The notes: generated by a model not told the origin, from the letters alone. A stretch of DNA of 64,000 nucleotides from Mercurialis annua (GCF_937616625.2 NC_065577.1:10643001-10707000), one strand, 5' to 3'; counted from the stretch's first letter, positions 1-12,539 are shown. Program-made: numbers and translations.

Positions 1-1836
1 ATAATATTTAAATAATAACTTAAATTCATTTCCTCAAATACTGGGTTAGCCGAGTTACCAATAACTACCAAGCTACCTCTCATGTCGGGTGACCCAAGTC
101 TAACCCGACCCAAAATATTTTATCAAAATATAAATCAGAGTTTTTAATTCCCAAAAATAATATGATAAAATAAATATAATCATATCCAATTATAAACCAT
201 TGTTTATAATTATAGAAACCACTTTGGTAAAATAATAAATCAAAATTTAAAACGGAACCCAATAGCTTTAACTTCAAGTAACCCAAGTTACAACCAATTT
301 ACTTAATTAAAGTAAATTAAGAAAATAATTTAAAAGCTAAATTGAAATTTAGTCAAATTGGCACGCCAAACCAATATTTTAATAAATTATAATTACCCAA
401 ATAATTATACGAATATAAGTTAAAATATAATTATCGTTTTCCGATTATAATTATCAAAACAATTAAAATTATAAACGAAACTATCATTATTTTCATTTTT
501 AAAATAATGTTAGCTTTAATTAATTTAGAATCGAAACGATAATTGAAAGTCCGATATAAAATCAATAATTATTCAAATCAATAATCTCATTTGAACATAA
601 TTGAATTATTAAGAATAATAAAGAAAAAAACAATCAACCCTTAACCAATAGAATTTAAAGATTATAAATGGCCAACAATAGAATTAGTTTCTGGGCCAAA
701 AGAACAAAACAGAAGAACATAAAATCATAACCAAAGATAACCTCATGCACGGGAATTCATTACCAAGAAAAGAACTTAAATTAACAATATCCAATTAAAC
801 ACATATAATTATCAAATGAACACAATTCACAGCTAACCTTCAATCAAGGCAAAAAGAATAACGTTCATTCTGCCAATCATAATCATCACAAGACTCAAAC
901 TGAAAGTGGACAAATCAATATACCGAAATCAATCTCCATTGGATTACAAAACTTCCGCCAAGAACAAAACATTGGACACAGATAATCAACAAATTCCTAA
1001 AGATCAAAAGAACACTGCCAACCCACATTTGAAAATAAATCAATCCCCCCACAATAAAACCCGCTGTAACAAGAACCATGCCCAGGAAATAATAACAACT
1101 CAAAACCTTAAATTCAAACCTTAGAATCATTAGTCACTCAAGGATAAATAATTTATAACCATTAAAACGCATGAGCACATCAGTTTGAATTTGAACCAAA
1201 AGGCAGCAAATAACATTCCAAAAACAATGAAACGACGGCGATTGAAACAGAGAGATTAACGTACCGTTTTGCGATTTCGAAGTTTTGGGATTGAAGAGGA
1301 AGACGTTAACTACAGCAGCGAGGAAACGGTTCTCAATTTGGTATTAAAACGAAAGTGTAAGGATCAAGGAACGAAAGTGACGCTAAAGAACCAAAACTGA
1401 AATTAATGAGAAACTTACCGAAAATTAAAGAGCCAAAATAGAGGGACTTGCAACGATGATTTCAGTATTTGATTAGCGTTTAGAGATGGCTAGAGTTTAG
1501 TGATGAATAATTTAGGGTTGAAAAGTAACGTATAAATAGGAATGGAAATTAACGAATTATTTAAGGAAACAATATGGTTTGATGGGCACTACTACATGTA
1601 TAAACAATCAAGGAAAATAATAAGAAGAGGGTCTTGTGGCCCATGCAAGAAAGAAAAGAACCCTCTAGTCCAACCAAAGAGACCCAAATGAGAAATTGAT
1701 CAAACCATGGCCAAACGACCCAAAATACAAACCAAAATATTTACTCAACCTACTAATCGAACCAAGAATTTGCAAAACGATCCAAATTTATTACCGGAAA
1801 CTCATCAGAAAATTTTAAAAAATACGGGATATTACA
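1..1836 (-). mobile_element. Partial LTR of a Ty3-type retrotransposon
   Basis: Read on the minus strand, the sequence begins TGTAATATCCCGTA at 1836, the usual 5' terminus of Ty3 (Tekay/Del-like) plant LTRs. It then runs off the left edge of the window. On the minus strand a TATA-like CTATTTATAC lies near 1530-1541, where an LTR promoter would be expected. The rest is AT-rich and has no conserved open frame. The short frames seen on either strand near 900-1130 are not protein-like. The right end of the LTR is clear; the left end is not visible, so a solo LTR cannot be told from a full element. Confidence 0.55.
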
Positions 1837-2329
1837 ACTTGTTTGGATGAGAGTAGGTGAGGGGATTTTTGATACGAAAACGCAAGTTTTGGGTTTATTT
1901 ATACCAAAAAAGAGGCGAGATTGACTCATTTGATATTTTATGCCAACTTGAGGGGGTGATTTGATCCTTTGTTCAAAAACAAATATATGGATTACATATG
2001 ACTATGGTGAGCTGGTTACAAGATACAGTTCATATCTATAAACGATACAGAATGTGTTTTGGACTTTTATGTGTCCATTATCCACTAGGTAATAAGCACA
2101 AGTATAGAGTGTTGATTTTTCGTAACGGTATATCATGTTATATATTTATCATTATTGTCAAATCCAAATTGGACCAGCCGTTTCGACCGAAAAACCTGCA
2201 AACCGAATAGGTTAACGGTTCGGTTTGCACTTAAAACCCTTATAATTAGAAACCCGATGGTTTTTTACTAAACCGTCCGGGTTAACCGTTAAATTGGAAC
2301 AATTAACCGTAAAACCCGGATCCTGTTTG
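1837..2329. other. Intergenic, no gene seen
   Basis: This is AT-rich spacer. A short stretch around 2170-2330 repeats variants of GGTTAACGGTTCGG and AACCGTTAA, giving weak local dyad symmetry. No coding frame was recognised. Confidence 0.5.
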
Positions 2330-2442
2330 ATTAGCAATAATTGAAACAACATAATAGTTAGAAATCAACGGGAATGTCAGGAATCGAACTTAGTCCCTCA
2401 AAGAATAGAAAGTTTAGTCACTAAGCCATCAAACCAACTTGG
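2330..2442 (-). repeat. tRNA-derived SINE-like head
   Basis: On the minus strand there is a box A-like TGGCTTAGTGAC followed about 35 bases later by a box B-like AGTTCGATTCC. This is the spacing of an internal RNA polymerase III promoter. The sequence is too divergent to be a functional tRNA: no acceptor stem closes. A tRNA-derived SINE or tRNA relic is the best reading. The 3' end is not defined by a clear poly(A). Confidence 0.35.
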
Positions 2443-2639
2443 ATTTTTGTATATTTTCTTGTTACATATTGTATAGATTGCTGTAATTTCAAATAAAACT
2501 TATTTTTAACATCGGTTTAATTATGGTTTGACCCCTGTTGAACTTTAATCTTTTAACACTTTAATATCATCGATTCAAGCATCGGGTGAGGTTTGACAAC
2601 ATTGATATTTATAATAAGTTAATGAACATTTGTAATAAT

Positions 2640-3594
2640 AGAATATTCAATTATCATTTTGTTAGTGATATGCACTAGGTCAATCATGTTTGACCATGTT
2701 TTGACTTTATCATTTTATTATTTATTGATTGGCAGTTTTTATCATTTTATATTAATGATTAAAATACTTGAATGGTTAATTCTTTCTAAGGTCATCGAGT
2801 ATGTGACTTGATAGTGGAACCCTTAGGTTTAATAAAAGAATTATATACCATCTATCCCTAGTCTTAATAGAACATTGAGACTAGTATGATGTTGACTGAT
2901 GATTATGTTTTACTAATCATGTATATGAGATATTAAGTCAAATCATAGGTGCTATTTGAGAAATAAGGCACTGGATGACCCACTGTGAGAATACTACATA
3001 GATCACTGTCATAAGTAATTCTCATTACAGTTCTATTAGTATAATCCTTTGACCTTGAAATCATCATGGATTTCTACATAGCTATTTCATATTTTGATAC
3101 AGTCTTACATTATCTTTAACAGGATAATGGAATAGATTGTCATTGGATATGAAAGTAACTATGTGAGAAATGTGAGTGACTGAGAAGGAATTTGTCCCTC
3201 ATTTATTTGAGTAAGATATCTATGGGCCCCTTGAAGAAGATAGACTGAAGAAAATGCATGGCCATGCTAATTGATAAGAAGTTATCATTTTCAGTCTACT
3301 TAGAGTCAAGAAACTAATGATTGAATGTTATAAGGATGACATAACTATGCCTTATATTCAATCTGGATATCGAGAGACAAAGGGATTAAAATATTATTGT
3401 AAATAGTTAAATCGGATTATCGATATTCATATAACTTGGGTAGTTATAATGTCTTGCTAGAGGCCACTTATGACTTGTGGGCTGAAATAGGGATTTCGAG
3501 CCTACTGCCAACGTTATATGAACCTACAGGGTCGCACACTAAGAACAGGCCCAAAACAGTTATGGGTTGTACAAGCCCAATGTGATTAAGTGAT

Positions 3595-3692
<98 letters not shown>

Positions 3693-4247
3693 CGTAATAT
3701 ATATATATTAATAAATATATATATTAATTCGAAATTTAAGGATAAGTGTTTTCCTTAATTTATTATTTTTGGAAGATAATAAATATAGTAATTAATATAT
3801 ATGGATAATTATCAAAAAGGAGTTTTTGATAAACATAAACTTGTAGAATTGCAATGAGATTGAAATTCGAATTTGTCTCAAACCCTAGTGTTATTTATCA
3901 CTATAAATACTCATTAAGCAGTTGGTTTGAGAATCACGAAATTCATTAGTCACTAAATCACTAAAATTCGAAATTGCTTGTGAAGCAATAGTGCTAGCAC
4001 ACAAGCACTAGTTTTGGCTAAGGTCTGTTCGTGTGGATACTCGTAGAGGACGCGTTCTTTTGGAGGCGTTTCTGATCCGAGGCCAGGTATCACCAAAGTG
4101 AACCACCTCCTTCCTTCCTACATTGCTGTTGAATTCGACATACAAGTAAGTAATTGTTCTGTTTAATTCGAATTACATGGATCTTGGTTTGGGTTTTTAG
4201 ATAATTTTTTGAAATTCCGCTGCGTTATGAACCAATAAAACCCAACA
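2640..4247 (+). mobile_element. Ty1-copia-type LTR, copy A
   Basis: This LTR ends with TTCCGCTGCGTTATGAACC and a final CCCAACA at 4247, the common 3' end of plant copia LTRs. A TATA box (CACTATAAATAC) sits near 3899. A second copy at 7465-8534 matches this one from about 3122 to 4247, including the block around 4020-4110 (GTCTGTTCGTGTGGATACTC). The left boundary is approximate because the other copy is truncated there. A long (AT)n run has expanded inside this copy. Confidence 0.65.
3598..3689. repeat. (AT)n microsatellite
   Basis: About 90 bp of almost uninterrupted AT dinucleotides lies inside copia LTR copy A. It is followed by a short related stretch to about 3725. LTR copy B has no such run, so the expansion came after the copies diverged. 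Confidence 0.95.
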
Positions 4248-5269
4248 CATTTATCTTTATATCATTAAATACCATATAGCATTACAAAAGTCTCATTGAT
4301 TTGGACCCTTATGTGACTGTAAGGCCCCAAAATCTTGCACTTGCAGCTTCGCTTCAATCCACTTGCTTTCGGTCGATTACCGATGCCGTAAAAACTTGCT
4401 AGTTTGCATGATGTATGTTTTTTCTCCTCGGCACAAATTATGTAATAAATTTCTGAAACATGAGAGATTTGTTTGTTCATTAATAAAACCAAATAGATTA
4501 AGGTTTTTTTATTTTCTTGATTCGCAAATTTTAATCATGAAAATAAAAAAAATCTATATCTTTGTGATATGGGAGTGTGAAGTAAAGATAGAAATTAGGA
4601 AAATAGAGTTTGAGGTAATAAATGAGACTAACTGAACATCGAGCTGTATCTTTTGTAGATTCTGCTTCACTCTAATAGTCTGCTAATTAATAGTTGTAAT
4701 ACTAATACTATCTATTATGTCTCGTAATTTTTTTACTATGGATAATAGTTTCTTAATTACACTCGGTACTTTTAATATCCAATCTTATCATTAATTTTGG
4801 GTGATGTGGCAATACCCAACTAATGTTGAGATTTTTTGGAAATTTGATTAAATTGTGATTAATAAAGAGAAAATAGCATTTTGCAATTTAACTAGTAGTG
4901 TTAGTGTAATGATATAAGTTTAATTTTGGTAGATGAATTATATGTTAACTTTCTCCATATTTGATTTTTTTCTAGAACTTGAGATATGACTACATATATT
5001 TAAGTTATTTTTATTTTCTTATTTATAATACATAAATACATTTTCATCTTTGAACAAAGAGTTATTACCAGTCAACGGACTGCGACAATATTATTTTAGT
5101 GTTTTATGTGTTTTTAATGCAATTTTTCTAAATAAAATTAAAAGCGTTAATTTTTTTTAGTCTGGTTTTTAAATTTTTACCATTGTGTAAGCTCCTAGGG
5201 ATCAGGGGCTAAGGGCATTAAGCTAATGAATTTATCTTTTTCAAGACAACCTGATTTTTTATATTAATA
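4248..5269. other. AT-rich spacer, no gene seen
   Basis: No retrotransposon domain, structural RNA or spliceable coding frame was recognised. Short open frames near 4265-4635 overlap on both strands and lack protein-like composition. Confidence 0.5.
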
Positions 5270-5580
5270 AGGGATAATGTCAAAAAAAATGACACACTTT
5301 ACATGTTTTTTCATTTTAATCACGTAGTTTAAATTTTGTCATTTTCATGCACGAATTACCACTTTTTTCCAAATTCATACACGGTGCTGAGATGTCACGG
5401 CCCATTGGTGTAATTCACTGAGGTGAAGGTCATTTTACACCAATGAATGAGTGCCACCTCAGTGCCGTGTATGAATTTGACAAAAAGTGGTAGTTCGTGC
5501 ATGAAAATGACAAAATATACACTGTGTGATTAAAATGAAAAAACATGTAAAGTTCGTGATTTTTTTTTGGCATTAACCCT
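5270..5580. mobile_element. Foldback MITE, 311 bp
   Basis: The two ends are long inverted repeats. The left arm begins AGGGATAATGTCAAAAAAAA. The right arm, reverse-complemented, begins AGGGTTAATGCCAAAAAAAA. Both continue into ACTTTACATGTTTTTTCATT and then a shared block about TCATTTTCATGCACGAA. The whole element can fold on itself. No unambiguous target duplication is seen, so the superfamily is left open (Mariner- or MULE-like are both possible). Confidence 0.75.
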
Positions 5581-5894
5581 ATTATCATCAGATATTAATT
5601 ATAATTTTCTCTTGTAATAACAATAATAATAATAAACTAGTACAATTTCCGGAAAAAAAAAACAATAGCATAAAACTAACTTAAATAATTGTAGAATAAC
5701 ATAAAATGAAATACTAAAGGGAAAAGGGTTATTTATGCTCTTAAAATTTGACTCCAAGATCAAATAAGTCCTAACGTCCGAAAATGTTCAAATATGCTCC
5801 TAACGTCTTAAAAAATGAACAATCGTACCTCGATTATGACAACCAGACCAACTGATTCTTCGTACTCAACATATAATTGAAGGTAATTCATCTG

Positions 5895-7450
5895 AACTTT
5901 AGGCTACTATCTTCAAGGTGCGAGTTTAACGAGCGGGAGAGTGATTTGGCCCATAGAAGCAAGGATGCGGAAGGCCTCCACTTCTGTCCATTTTGTGAAA
6001 ATAATTAACTGCTACAAAAAATGAAATTTTTTTAGTTTTTCGACATTAGGAAGGCCCCCATGATATCTATCCCCCATGTTGCAAACGGCTATGGACTGTT
6101 CATGGGTTTTGTTTCCTGGGACGGTACGTGTGACCTATTCCTATGCTTTTAGCAATTATCATATTTCTTGACTATTAATTTTGCGTCTGCTTCCATTGTT
6201 GGCAAATAGTATTCTTATAGCGATGATTTCCTTGCTACCGCTGTTGGTCCTTCTTGTTCTCCACATATTCCCTCATGCATCTCCCGCAAAAACATATTAT
6301 CCCTATCTTTTTGAAACATATCTAGACTAGTGGTGGCTGATTGATGTTCTATATAATGTGTCGTGATAGATAACTTACATGCTAGCCGTCCTTCTGAGCT
6401 TTTTCGCCTCCTTCTAGTCAACTGGGGTCTCTCTCGTTTCAAGGTAATTCATGATTGGTTGTATCTATGGGTCTACCTCCTATGATTAGTAGTTTGCTGG
6501 TGTGTCGACTGTTGGGATGCTTATTTCTTATTTTAACTCCAAGAGTTGAAATTTCTCGTTCTTTTCTAAGGTTGCATTTTCTACCAGGTCCGCTTCAGCA
6601 TTGTCCTCCCTTTCTATTTTGATGATCTTCCACTATCCTCCTTTATTTTTTGTCTCTCTTAGTATTTCTTTTTCTCTTTTTTGATATTTTTCCAGATTTT
6701 TCTCTTTTATGGTGAAGGTTCCTCCGATTTGTCCTATCACCAGTTGAGAGTCGCGGTAGATTTTTATGTTTTTTGTTCTTACATATACTGCTAATGCCAA
6801 TTCTATCAGGAGTGATTCGTATTCTGAACATTGTTCGTTGTGCAAAGTCCATGCTGGTTTCCTATTCGGTTCGCACCTTGTGTGGCCCTTTTTGGACGAC
6901 GCCTGTTCCTGTTGCTTTTTCGTTCTTTGCCCCATCTATGTAGAGCTACCACTGAGTGTCGGGGTTCGTCTCTATTTTTAAGTAGCTAGTTAGTTCAACT
7001 ACACAATCTGTTAACGTTTGTGCTTTCATTTCTTATCTTGACTCATATTGGATGTCATGTTTTCCCAATTGTACAGACCACTTGACCAGTATGCCGGACA
7101 GCTCGGGTATCTGGAGCGCTTGTCTTAGTGGTTGGTTGGTTCGTACTACCACTGGTGACTTTGGAAATATGGATTTAGCTTCTTAGCTGCGAGCATTAGT
7201 GCTAGCACCATCTTCACGATTTATGGGTACATATTTTCGGCATCTTTCATCATTCGGCTGACGTAGTATACCGAGAGCTGATGTTCTCCTTCTTCTCTTA
7301 CTAGGATCGTTTTTATAGTGTCTTTTCATACCGCGATATACAAGTACAGGACTTCTGATTCTGTGGGTCTGCTCAGCAGCGGTGGTTTGAGAAGAAATTC
7401 TTTTAAATCTTCGAACGTCTTTTCATATTATTTTCCCCATTTGAATGTCT
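5895..7450 (-). pseudogene. Ty3-type retrotransposon pol relic (RNase H to integrase)
   Basis: Read on the minus strand from 7450 down, the order is the end of reverse transcriptase, RNase H, then the start of integrase. RNase H is clearest at 6935-6640, with EYESLLIELALAV and then IYRDSQLVIGQIGG. Next comes an H2C2-type integrase head (MHEGICG, then PTMEADAKLI near 6200), and a core resembling PWPFATWGIDIMG (W replaced by a stop). Frames shift repeatedly and stops interrupt it, so it is dead. No primer-binding site or LTR in the same orientation was found beside it. The right edge abuts copia LTR copy B. Confidence 0.8.
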
Positions 7451-7464
7451 TGTTTTTTAATGTG

Positions 7465-8534
7465 TTGTATAATGAAATAGATTGTCGTTGAATATGAAAG
7501 TAACTATGTGAGTGGCTGGGAAGGAATTTGTCCCTCATTTGTTTGAGTAAGATATCTATAGTCTTCTTAAAAGATATACTAAAAGAAATTTATGGTCATA
7601 CTAAATGAATTGATAAACAGTTATCACTTTTAGTTTATTTGGAATCAGGAAACAAATGATTGAATAATGTAAAGATGACAATATTATGCTTTATATTCAA
7701 TCTGGATTAAATATTTATTATAAAAGATTAAATTGAATAATTAATATTCATATTACTTGAGTAGTCATAATCTCTTATCAGATGTCACTTATGACTTCTG
7801 GGCCGAAATAAGAATTTTGGGACCACTGCCTAATTATATGTACAGGGTTGCACACTAAAAATAGACCAAAAATAGGAAAAGAGTTATCTTATTTATAGCT
7901 ATATTTAATTATTAGTTATTATTTAAGGATAAATGTTATTTTAAATATAAATAACTATTAGTTAAATAAATTTTGAAATTAAAGATAAGCAATATCTTAA
8001 ATTATTATCTTTTGAAGATAATTAGTTAAGTATATTTATCAAAAGGAGTTTTTATGATATAAACTTACATAGTTATCAAATATGTAGTGTTTCAATGGGA
8101 TTGAAACACACGTATTTGACTCAACGCCTAGTAGTGTTGTATGCCTATAAATACACACTTAAGTGTAGGGTTTTGAGGTATGAATTTTTGAAATAAAACA
8201 CAGTACACATAATTCAAAATTAGTTAAAAATCACATAAATCGAAATAGCTTTGAGAAGAAAAGATGCTAGCACACAAGCATTTGTTTTGGTAAAGGTCTG
8301 TTCGTGTGGATACTCGTAGAGGACATATTTTTTTGGAGGCGTTTTGATCTGAGGCAAGGTATCACCAAAGTGAACCACCTCTCTTCCTTCTTACATTGGC
8401 TTTTGAATTCGACATTCCGTAAGTTTTATTTGTACCACTGTGTTTGTCTTTTCAAATTACATGCATCTTGTTTTTGGATTTTTAATATTGTTTTTTTGAA
8501 ATTCCGCTGCGTTGTCAACCTAGAAAACCCAACA
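7465..8534 (+). mobile_element. Ty1-copia-type LTR, copy B (5'-truncated)
   Basis: It matches copy A from AATGGAATAGATTGTC onward, including the TATA region (CCTATAAATACAC near 8148), the block GTCTGTTCGTGTGGATACTC, and the end TTCCGCTGCGTTGTCAACC...CCCAACA at 8534. It is in the same orientation as copy A. No copia internal domains lie between the two. Either they are separate solo LTRs, or the interior was replaced by the minus-strand Ty3 fragment and deletions. Confidence 0.65.
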
Positions 8535-8759
8535 ATACCGGCAAACACTTGGGAAAAAAACAAACAAAAATACATCAGAAAAGCACAGAGCATTACACCA
8601 AGACCATATGTCCTTAGTTTCTCAAAATTTTCAAGACTAAATACCACCTCAGGAGTGAGTTTCTCCAAGGAAGCTAGTTTGCAACACTAGTTGCGTGTGG
8701 TAAAGTATCATGCTTGAATTAGCACTGACGTAGAGAGCAGTGGATGGGGGCACATATCG

Positions 8760-9454
8760 ATATTAAGAAGGATAATTGTATAATACCGTCATTCACTTTG
8801 AAAAAGCCTATGTTGTCAACCTTAATTCTGGAAGGGATAAAGGTTAGTCACTTATCAATAATGGTGGTCGATTTCGGGATAAAATAGTATTAAGTCGCTG
8901 ATAAAGGGTGAAAGAGGTAATGGCAGTCTTAAGCATCCTTATTAGCCACCATCGTCCACTGTATAGGTTGTTCTAGTTCCTGATTCGTAATGGAGACAAC
9001 AATACAAAAACACGCCGCCACCAAGCTCTTTCTCTTTCGGGCAACAAGAGCCATGATACCTCAAACTTTCAACAACATGCTAATTGATGGAAGATGATTT
9101 GGAATTGCAACACACCATAAAAAATTAAGCATTTTTTTAGAGAGTGGGCATCAAGATTATCTCGTGCAACTCAAGCTTAGTTCGAAGATGAATGCTGATA
9201 TCACCGCTGTGTCCTCAATTCAATGTTGAGGAAAAAAATTGAGCATGCCCTTATAGACTGCCAGCATATCCAAGGTTTGTGGTTCATTTTGGCAATGAAT
9301 TTAAAAATTGACGGACAGTCTGGACAAACAATGGAGAATTGGGTTTCTCATTGATAGGGCTACTATAGAGTGAGAATTTTTGATGTTTTAGTGTGTCCTT
9401 TTGGACGATTTGGAACAATAGGAATAATTTGGTCTTTAGCAATAAGAGATGGTA
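8760..9454 (+). pseudogene. Degenerate LINE pol 3' region, part 1
   Basis: Scattered + strand fragments resemble the zinc-finger/RNase H end of plant LINE polyproteins. A block reading KKIEHALIDCQHIQGLW lies near 9230-9280, then a block reading GRFGTIGIIWSLAIRDG near 9400-9450. Stops and frameshifts break it. It is cut at 9454 by the insertion of the MULE-type element, and the host sequence resumes at 10754. Confidence 0.45.
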
Positions 9455-10744
9455 GGCTAATAATCACCCACGGCCCCTGACTTTAGGGGTATCTTACGCT
9501 AAACCCCCTGATCTAAAAAAAGCTGCCGTAAACCCCCTAAACTTTACCTAATGATCAGCTAAACCCCTTTTACCCTAAAACCGCCCCAAAAAACCGCCCC
9601 AAGCTCTTTATTTTTTCAAAAATACCTAAAATACCCCTAAGGTCAATAATAAAAACCAAACCAACCTAATCTAACCAAATCTAAAATCATTCACCTAACC
9701 AAATCAGATATAAACCATCCAAATGATACTTAAATCACCAATCAACTCAATTAAATCAAACCATCCAACCGAAACTTTCACCCGCCGCCGCCGGTTTTTT
9801 CCGGCCACCACCGTCCATTGCCGGAAAAAAAATTATCCAAATAATAACTCCTTTAATTTTAAAAAATAATAATTATTATTTTTAATTAAAATTTTTTTTT
9901 TAAAATTAATTTAAACCCACCGCGGTGGGTCTGCTCACCGGAGAGCAGACCCACCACGGTGGGTCTGCTGTGCAGCAGACCCACCGACCGGTGGGTCTGC
10001 TCTGTGCAGCAGACCCACCGGCGTGGGTCTGCTGCAAAGAGCAGACCCACCACGGGTCTGCTCTTTGAAGCAGACCCACGGTGGGTCTGCTATTTGCAGC
10101 AGACCCACCGGCGCCGGTGGGTCTGCTCTTTGCAGCAGACCCACCGGCGCCGGTGGGTCTGCTCTTTGCAGCAGACCCACCGGCGCGGTGGATCTGCTGC
10201 AAAGAGCAGACCCACCGTGGGTCTGCTGCAAAGAGCAGACCCGTGGTGGGTCTGCTCTTTGCAGCAGACCCACGCCGGTGGGTCTGCTGCACAGAGCAGA
10301 CCCACGCCGGTGGGTCTGCTGCACAGAGCAGACCCACCGGCCGGTGGGTCTGCTGCACAGCAGACCCACCGTGGTGGGTCTGCTCTCCGGTGAGCAGACC
10401 CACCGCGGTGGGTCTGCTCACCGGCATGAATTAAAAAAAGTATTTTTTTTTTATTTTTTTATTTAAATTAAAAATAATTATTTATTTAATTTTTAAATAA
10501 ATTTAGGTTTGATTAGATTTGTTTGGTTTGATTTGATTGGGTCGGTTTTAAGTGTGGTTAGATTGAAGTTGTCTGGTTTGTTTGTATTTATTTACAGTTT
10601 TGAAGGGTATTTTGGTCAATTTATGCGAAAAGGGGTTTAGCGAGCGCCGCCACAAAGATTAGGGGGTTTACTGATCGTTTTTTTTTATCAGGGGGTTTGT
10701 CGTAAGGTACCCCTAAAGTCAGGGGCCGTGGGTGATTATTAGCC
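9455..10744. mobile_element. Non-autonomous MULE-type DNA transposon, 1290 bp
   Basis: Terminal inverted repeats are identical for the first 37 bases (GGCTAATAATCACCCACGGC and on to AGGGGTA). They continue with divergence for well over 100 bp of AAACCCCCT-type sequence. A perfect 9-bp target duplication GAGATGGTA lies at 9446-9454 and 10745-10753, the hallmark size for Mutator-like elements. No transposase is present. The core is a GC-rich palindromic array (9915-10424) flanked by AT-rich arms. The element interrupts a LINE relic. Intact termini and an exact duplication suggest a fairly recent insertion. Confidence 0.9.
9915..10424. repeat. GC-rich array of alternating palindromes
   Basis: The unit GTGGGTCTGCT alternates with its reverse complement AGCAGACCCAC across 510 bp. 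I count about 15 exact GGGTCTGCT cores plus one variant (GGATCTGCT), matched by inverse cores. Short variable loops such as CTTTGC, GCAAAG, GTGC and CACAGAG, and GC joints such as CGGCGCCGG, separate them. The array is also palindromic as a whole: the first about 120 bp is nearly the reverse complement of the last about 120 bp. All frames are long and open here on both strands only because the unit lacks stops, so this is not a gene. Confidence 0.95.
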
Positions 10745-10753
10745 GAGATGGTA

Positions 10754-11090
10754 CGAAGCCAATTTGTTTCATGCAGTTACAACATTACTTCAGCAAGCAT
10801 TAAAGAAGCTTGGGCTTGTTCCTGCGCAACAGCATGCAACACACACCACCTGAAAACTATTGCGCAACACACACCACCTAAAAACCACTGCACAAATGCT
10901 GGCTGAAAGTAAACTCCAAAGTAGCCATGTCGAAGGAGAACCAATATGTCGCAAGGGTCGTGATTACCAGACATAATTTTGATGCGATGCTCTATCACAT
11001 GACTCGCTTATTACCCGATGTTAATGATGTAGGAAAGAGAAGAGCTCATGGAAATGAGGTTCAGAACGAAGATGGCTTCAAATGCCAAAC
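10754..11090 (+). pseudogene. Degenerate LINE relic, part 2
   Basis: This is the continuation of the host sequence interrupted by the MULE-type element. It reads through low-quality frames consistent with the spacer and RNase H start of a LINE, but the similarity is weak. It is placed here mainly by continuity across the 9-bp target duplication. Confidence 0.3.
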
Positions 11091-11668
11091 ATAATAGCAT
11101 TCACTTTGTATCGACTACAAATAAATTAATAAAAGTTATATATATAATGTCATATTTATACATTTCATCATATTTATACAATTCATCACATAACTATAAT
11201 TTTTCGCCATAATACTCTAATACATACATATATATAAAATAAGGTACTCAAATAAAATAAGGTACTCAAAGAAAATCACAGTCAAAAAACTAAGGTACTC
11301 AAACAATTTATATAGTAAACTTTACAACTTCAATAAAAACAAATTAAACAAAAAAGGAGAGTCAAATATTAAAGAATGAACTGTTGAAGCAGGCAATTGT
11401 AAATTTAATTACTTGGCCCTGGAAAATGTCTATTTCAAAAATGAGATAACAAAAGGTAAGAAATAGAAATGTTATAATGATTTCTACCAAAAGGAGTAGT
11501 AATGTATTCAAACGGGTTTCTTTGAATTGAAACCTGCAAGTGCTTGCTCATTGACATTATCTATAAGAGGAGATGAAATAGTTGTTTGTATGGGAAATTG
11601 AAAAGATTTGGTAGCTTTAGATTATTGTAACGTTTTTTTAAAGCAATAAATGGTCTTATAATTGTTGT
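11091..11668. other. AT-rich spacer, no gene seen
   Basis: It holds short direct repeats (AAGGTACTCAAA three times near 11242-11301; TTCATCATATTTATACA near 11160-11190) and no coding signal. Confidence 0.5.
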
Positions 11669-12110
11669 AACGTTTTCTGGAGTAACATATGATGTTGTTT
11701 TAATGTGAATTTAAAAGTTATCAAGTAACTTACGGTGTTTAAAACTGTAAGAAAATGAAAAGTTGTGAGAATTAAAAAACTAATAAGTTTTAAAAAATAT
11801 TATAGTACACATGTTTGAAGCATAAGAGTCCACATGGCAGAATTATGTTGAAAGTGTTTTGGAAGTTCAGAATTATATTATAGTATAGAGTAACGTTTTC
11901 TGGAGTAACATATGATGTTGTTTTAATGTGAATTTAAAAGTTGTCAAGTAACTTACGATGTTTAAAACTGTAAGAAAATGAAAAGTTGTGAGAATTAAAA
12001 AACTAATAAGTTTAAAAAATATTATAGTACACATGTTTGAAGCATAAGAGTCCACATGGCAGAATTATGTTGAAAGTGTTTTGGAAGCTCATAATTATAT
12101 TATAGTATAG
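11669..12110. repeat. Tandem duplication, period about 223 bp
   Basis: The block starting AACGTTTTCTGGAGTAACAT at 11669 recurs at 11892 and stays nearly identical to about 12110, with a few substitutions (for example ACTTACGGTG versus ACTTACGATG). There are two copies only. No coding content. Confidence 0.9.
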
Positions 12111-12539
12111 ATATAAATATAGATATAAATTTATAAATTGAAATAGAAAAAAGTATACCATTCATCTTTTTAAAATTTATTTATAAAAATACTGTAAAAT
12201 TTTAAAAATTGCACTTCATATTTTATTATTTAAACATTTTTATTTTTCTTTAATTTTTATTTATTGTAATACTACATTTAAGAAAAAACACTAGAAACAC
12301 TAGAAAAACATTAAAGATACACTGTCGGAGTTCGGTGACCGGTCGACAGAATGTGGCTGGAAAAAATTTCGACTAGAGGGAGGTCAACAACGGTCAATAC
12401 GTGGTATGCTCACTGTTGACCCGTAAATTATCAATTTTGTTGATTATTGTGTATGAGTGTTTTTGAAATTCTTTTTTTGATGTATCTTTTTATTTTTGTT
12501 GACTATTATGTACAAGTGTTTTTTTTACAATTAAACTAA

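Noticed and set aside
2375..2442. Functional tRNA gene
   Set aside because: Box A and B are recognisable, but the acceptor and D stems do not pair. SINE-like relic is the better reading.
9906..10466. Long overlapping open frames on both strands (up to 173 codons) in the GC-rich array
   Set aside because: They are low-complexity translations (repeats of WVCS, QQTH, SRPT) of a palindromic unit without stop codons. All frames are open at once, so none is a gene.
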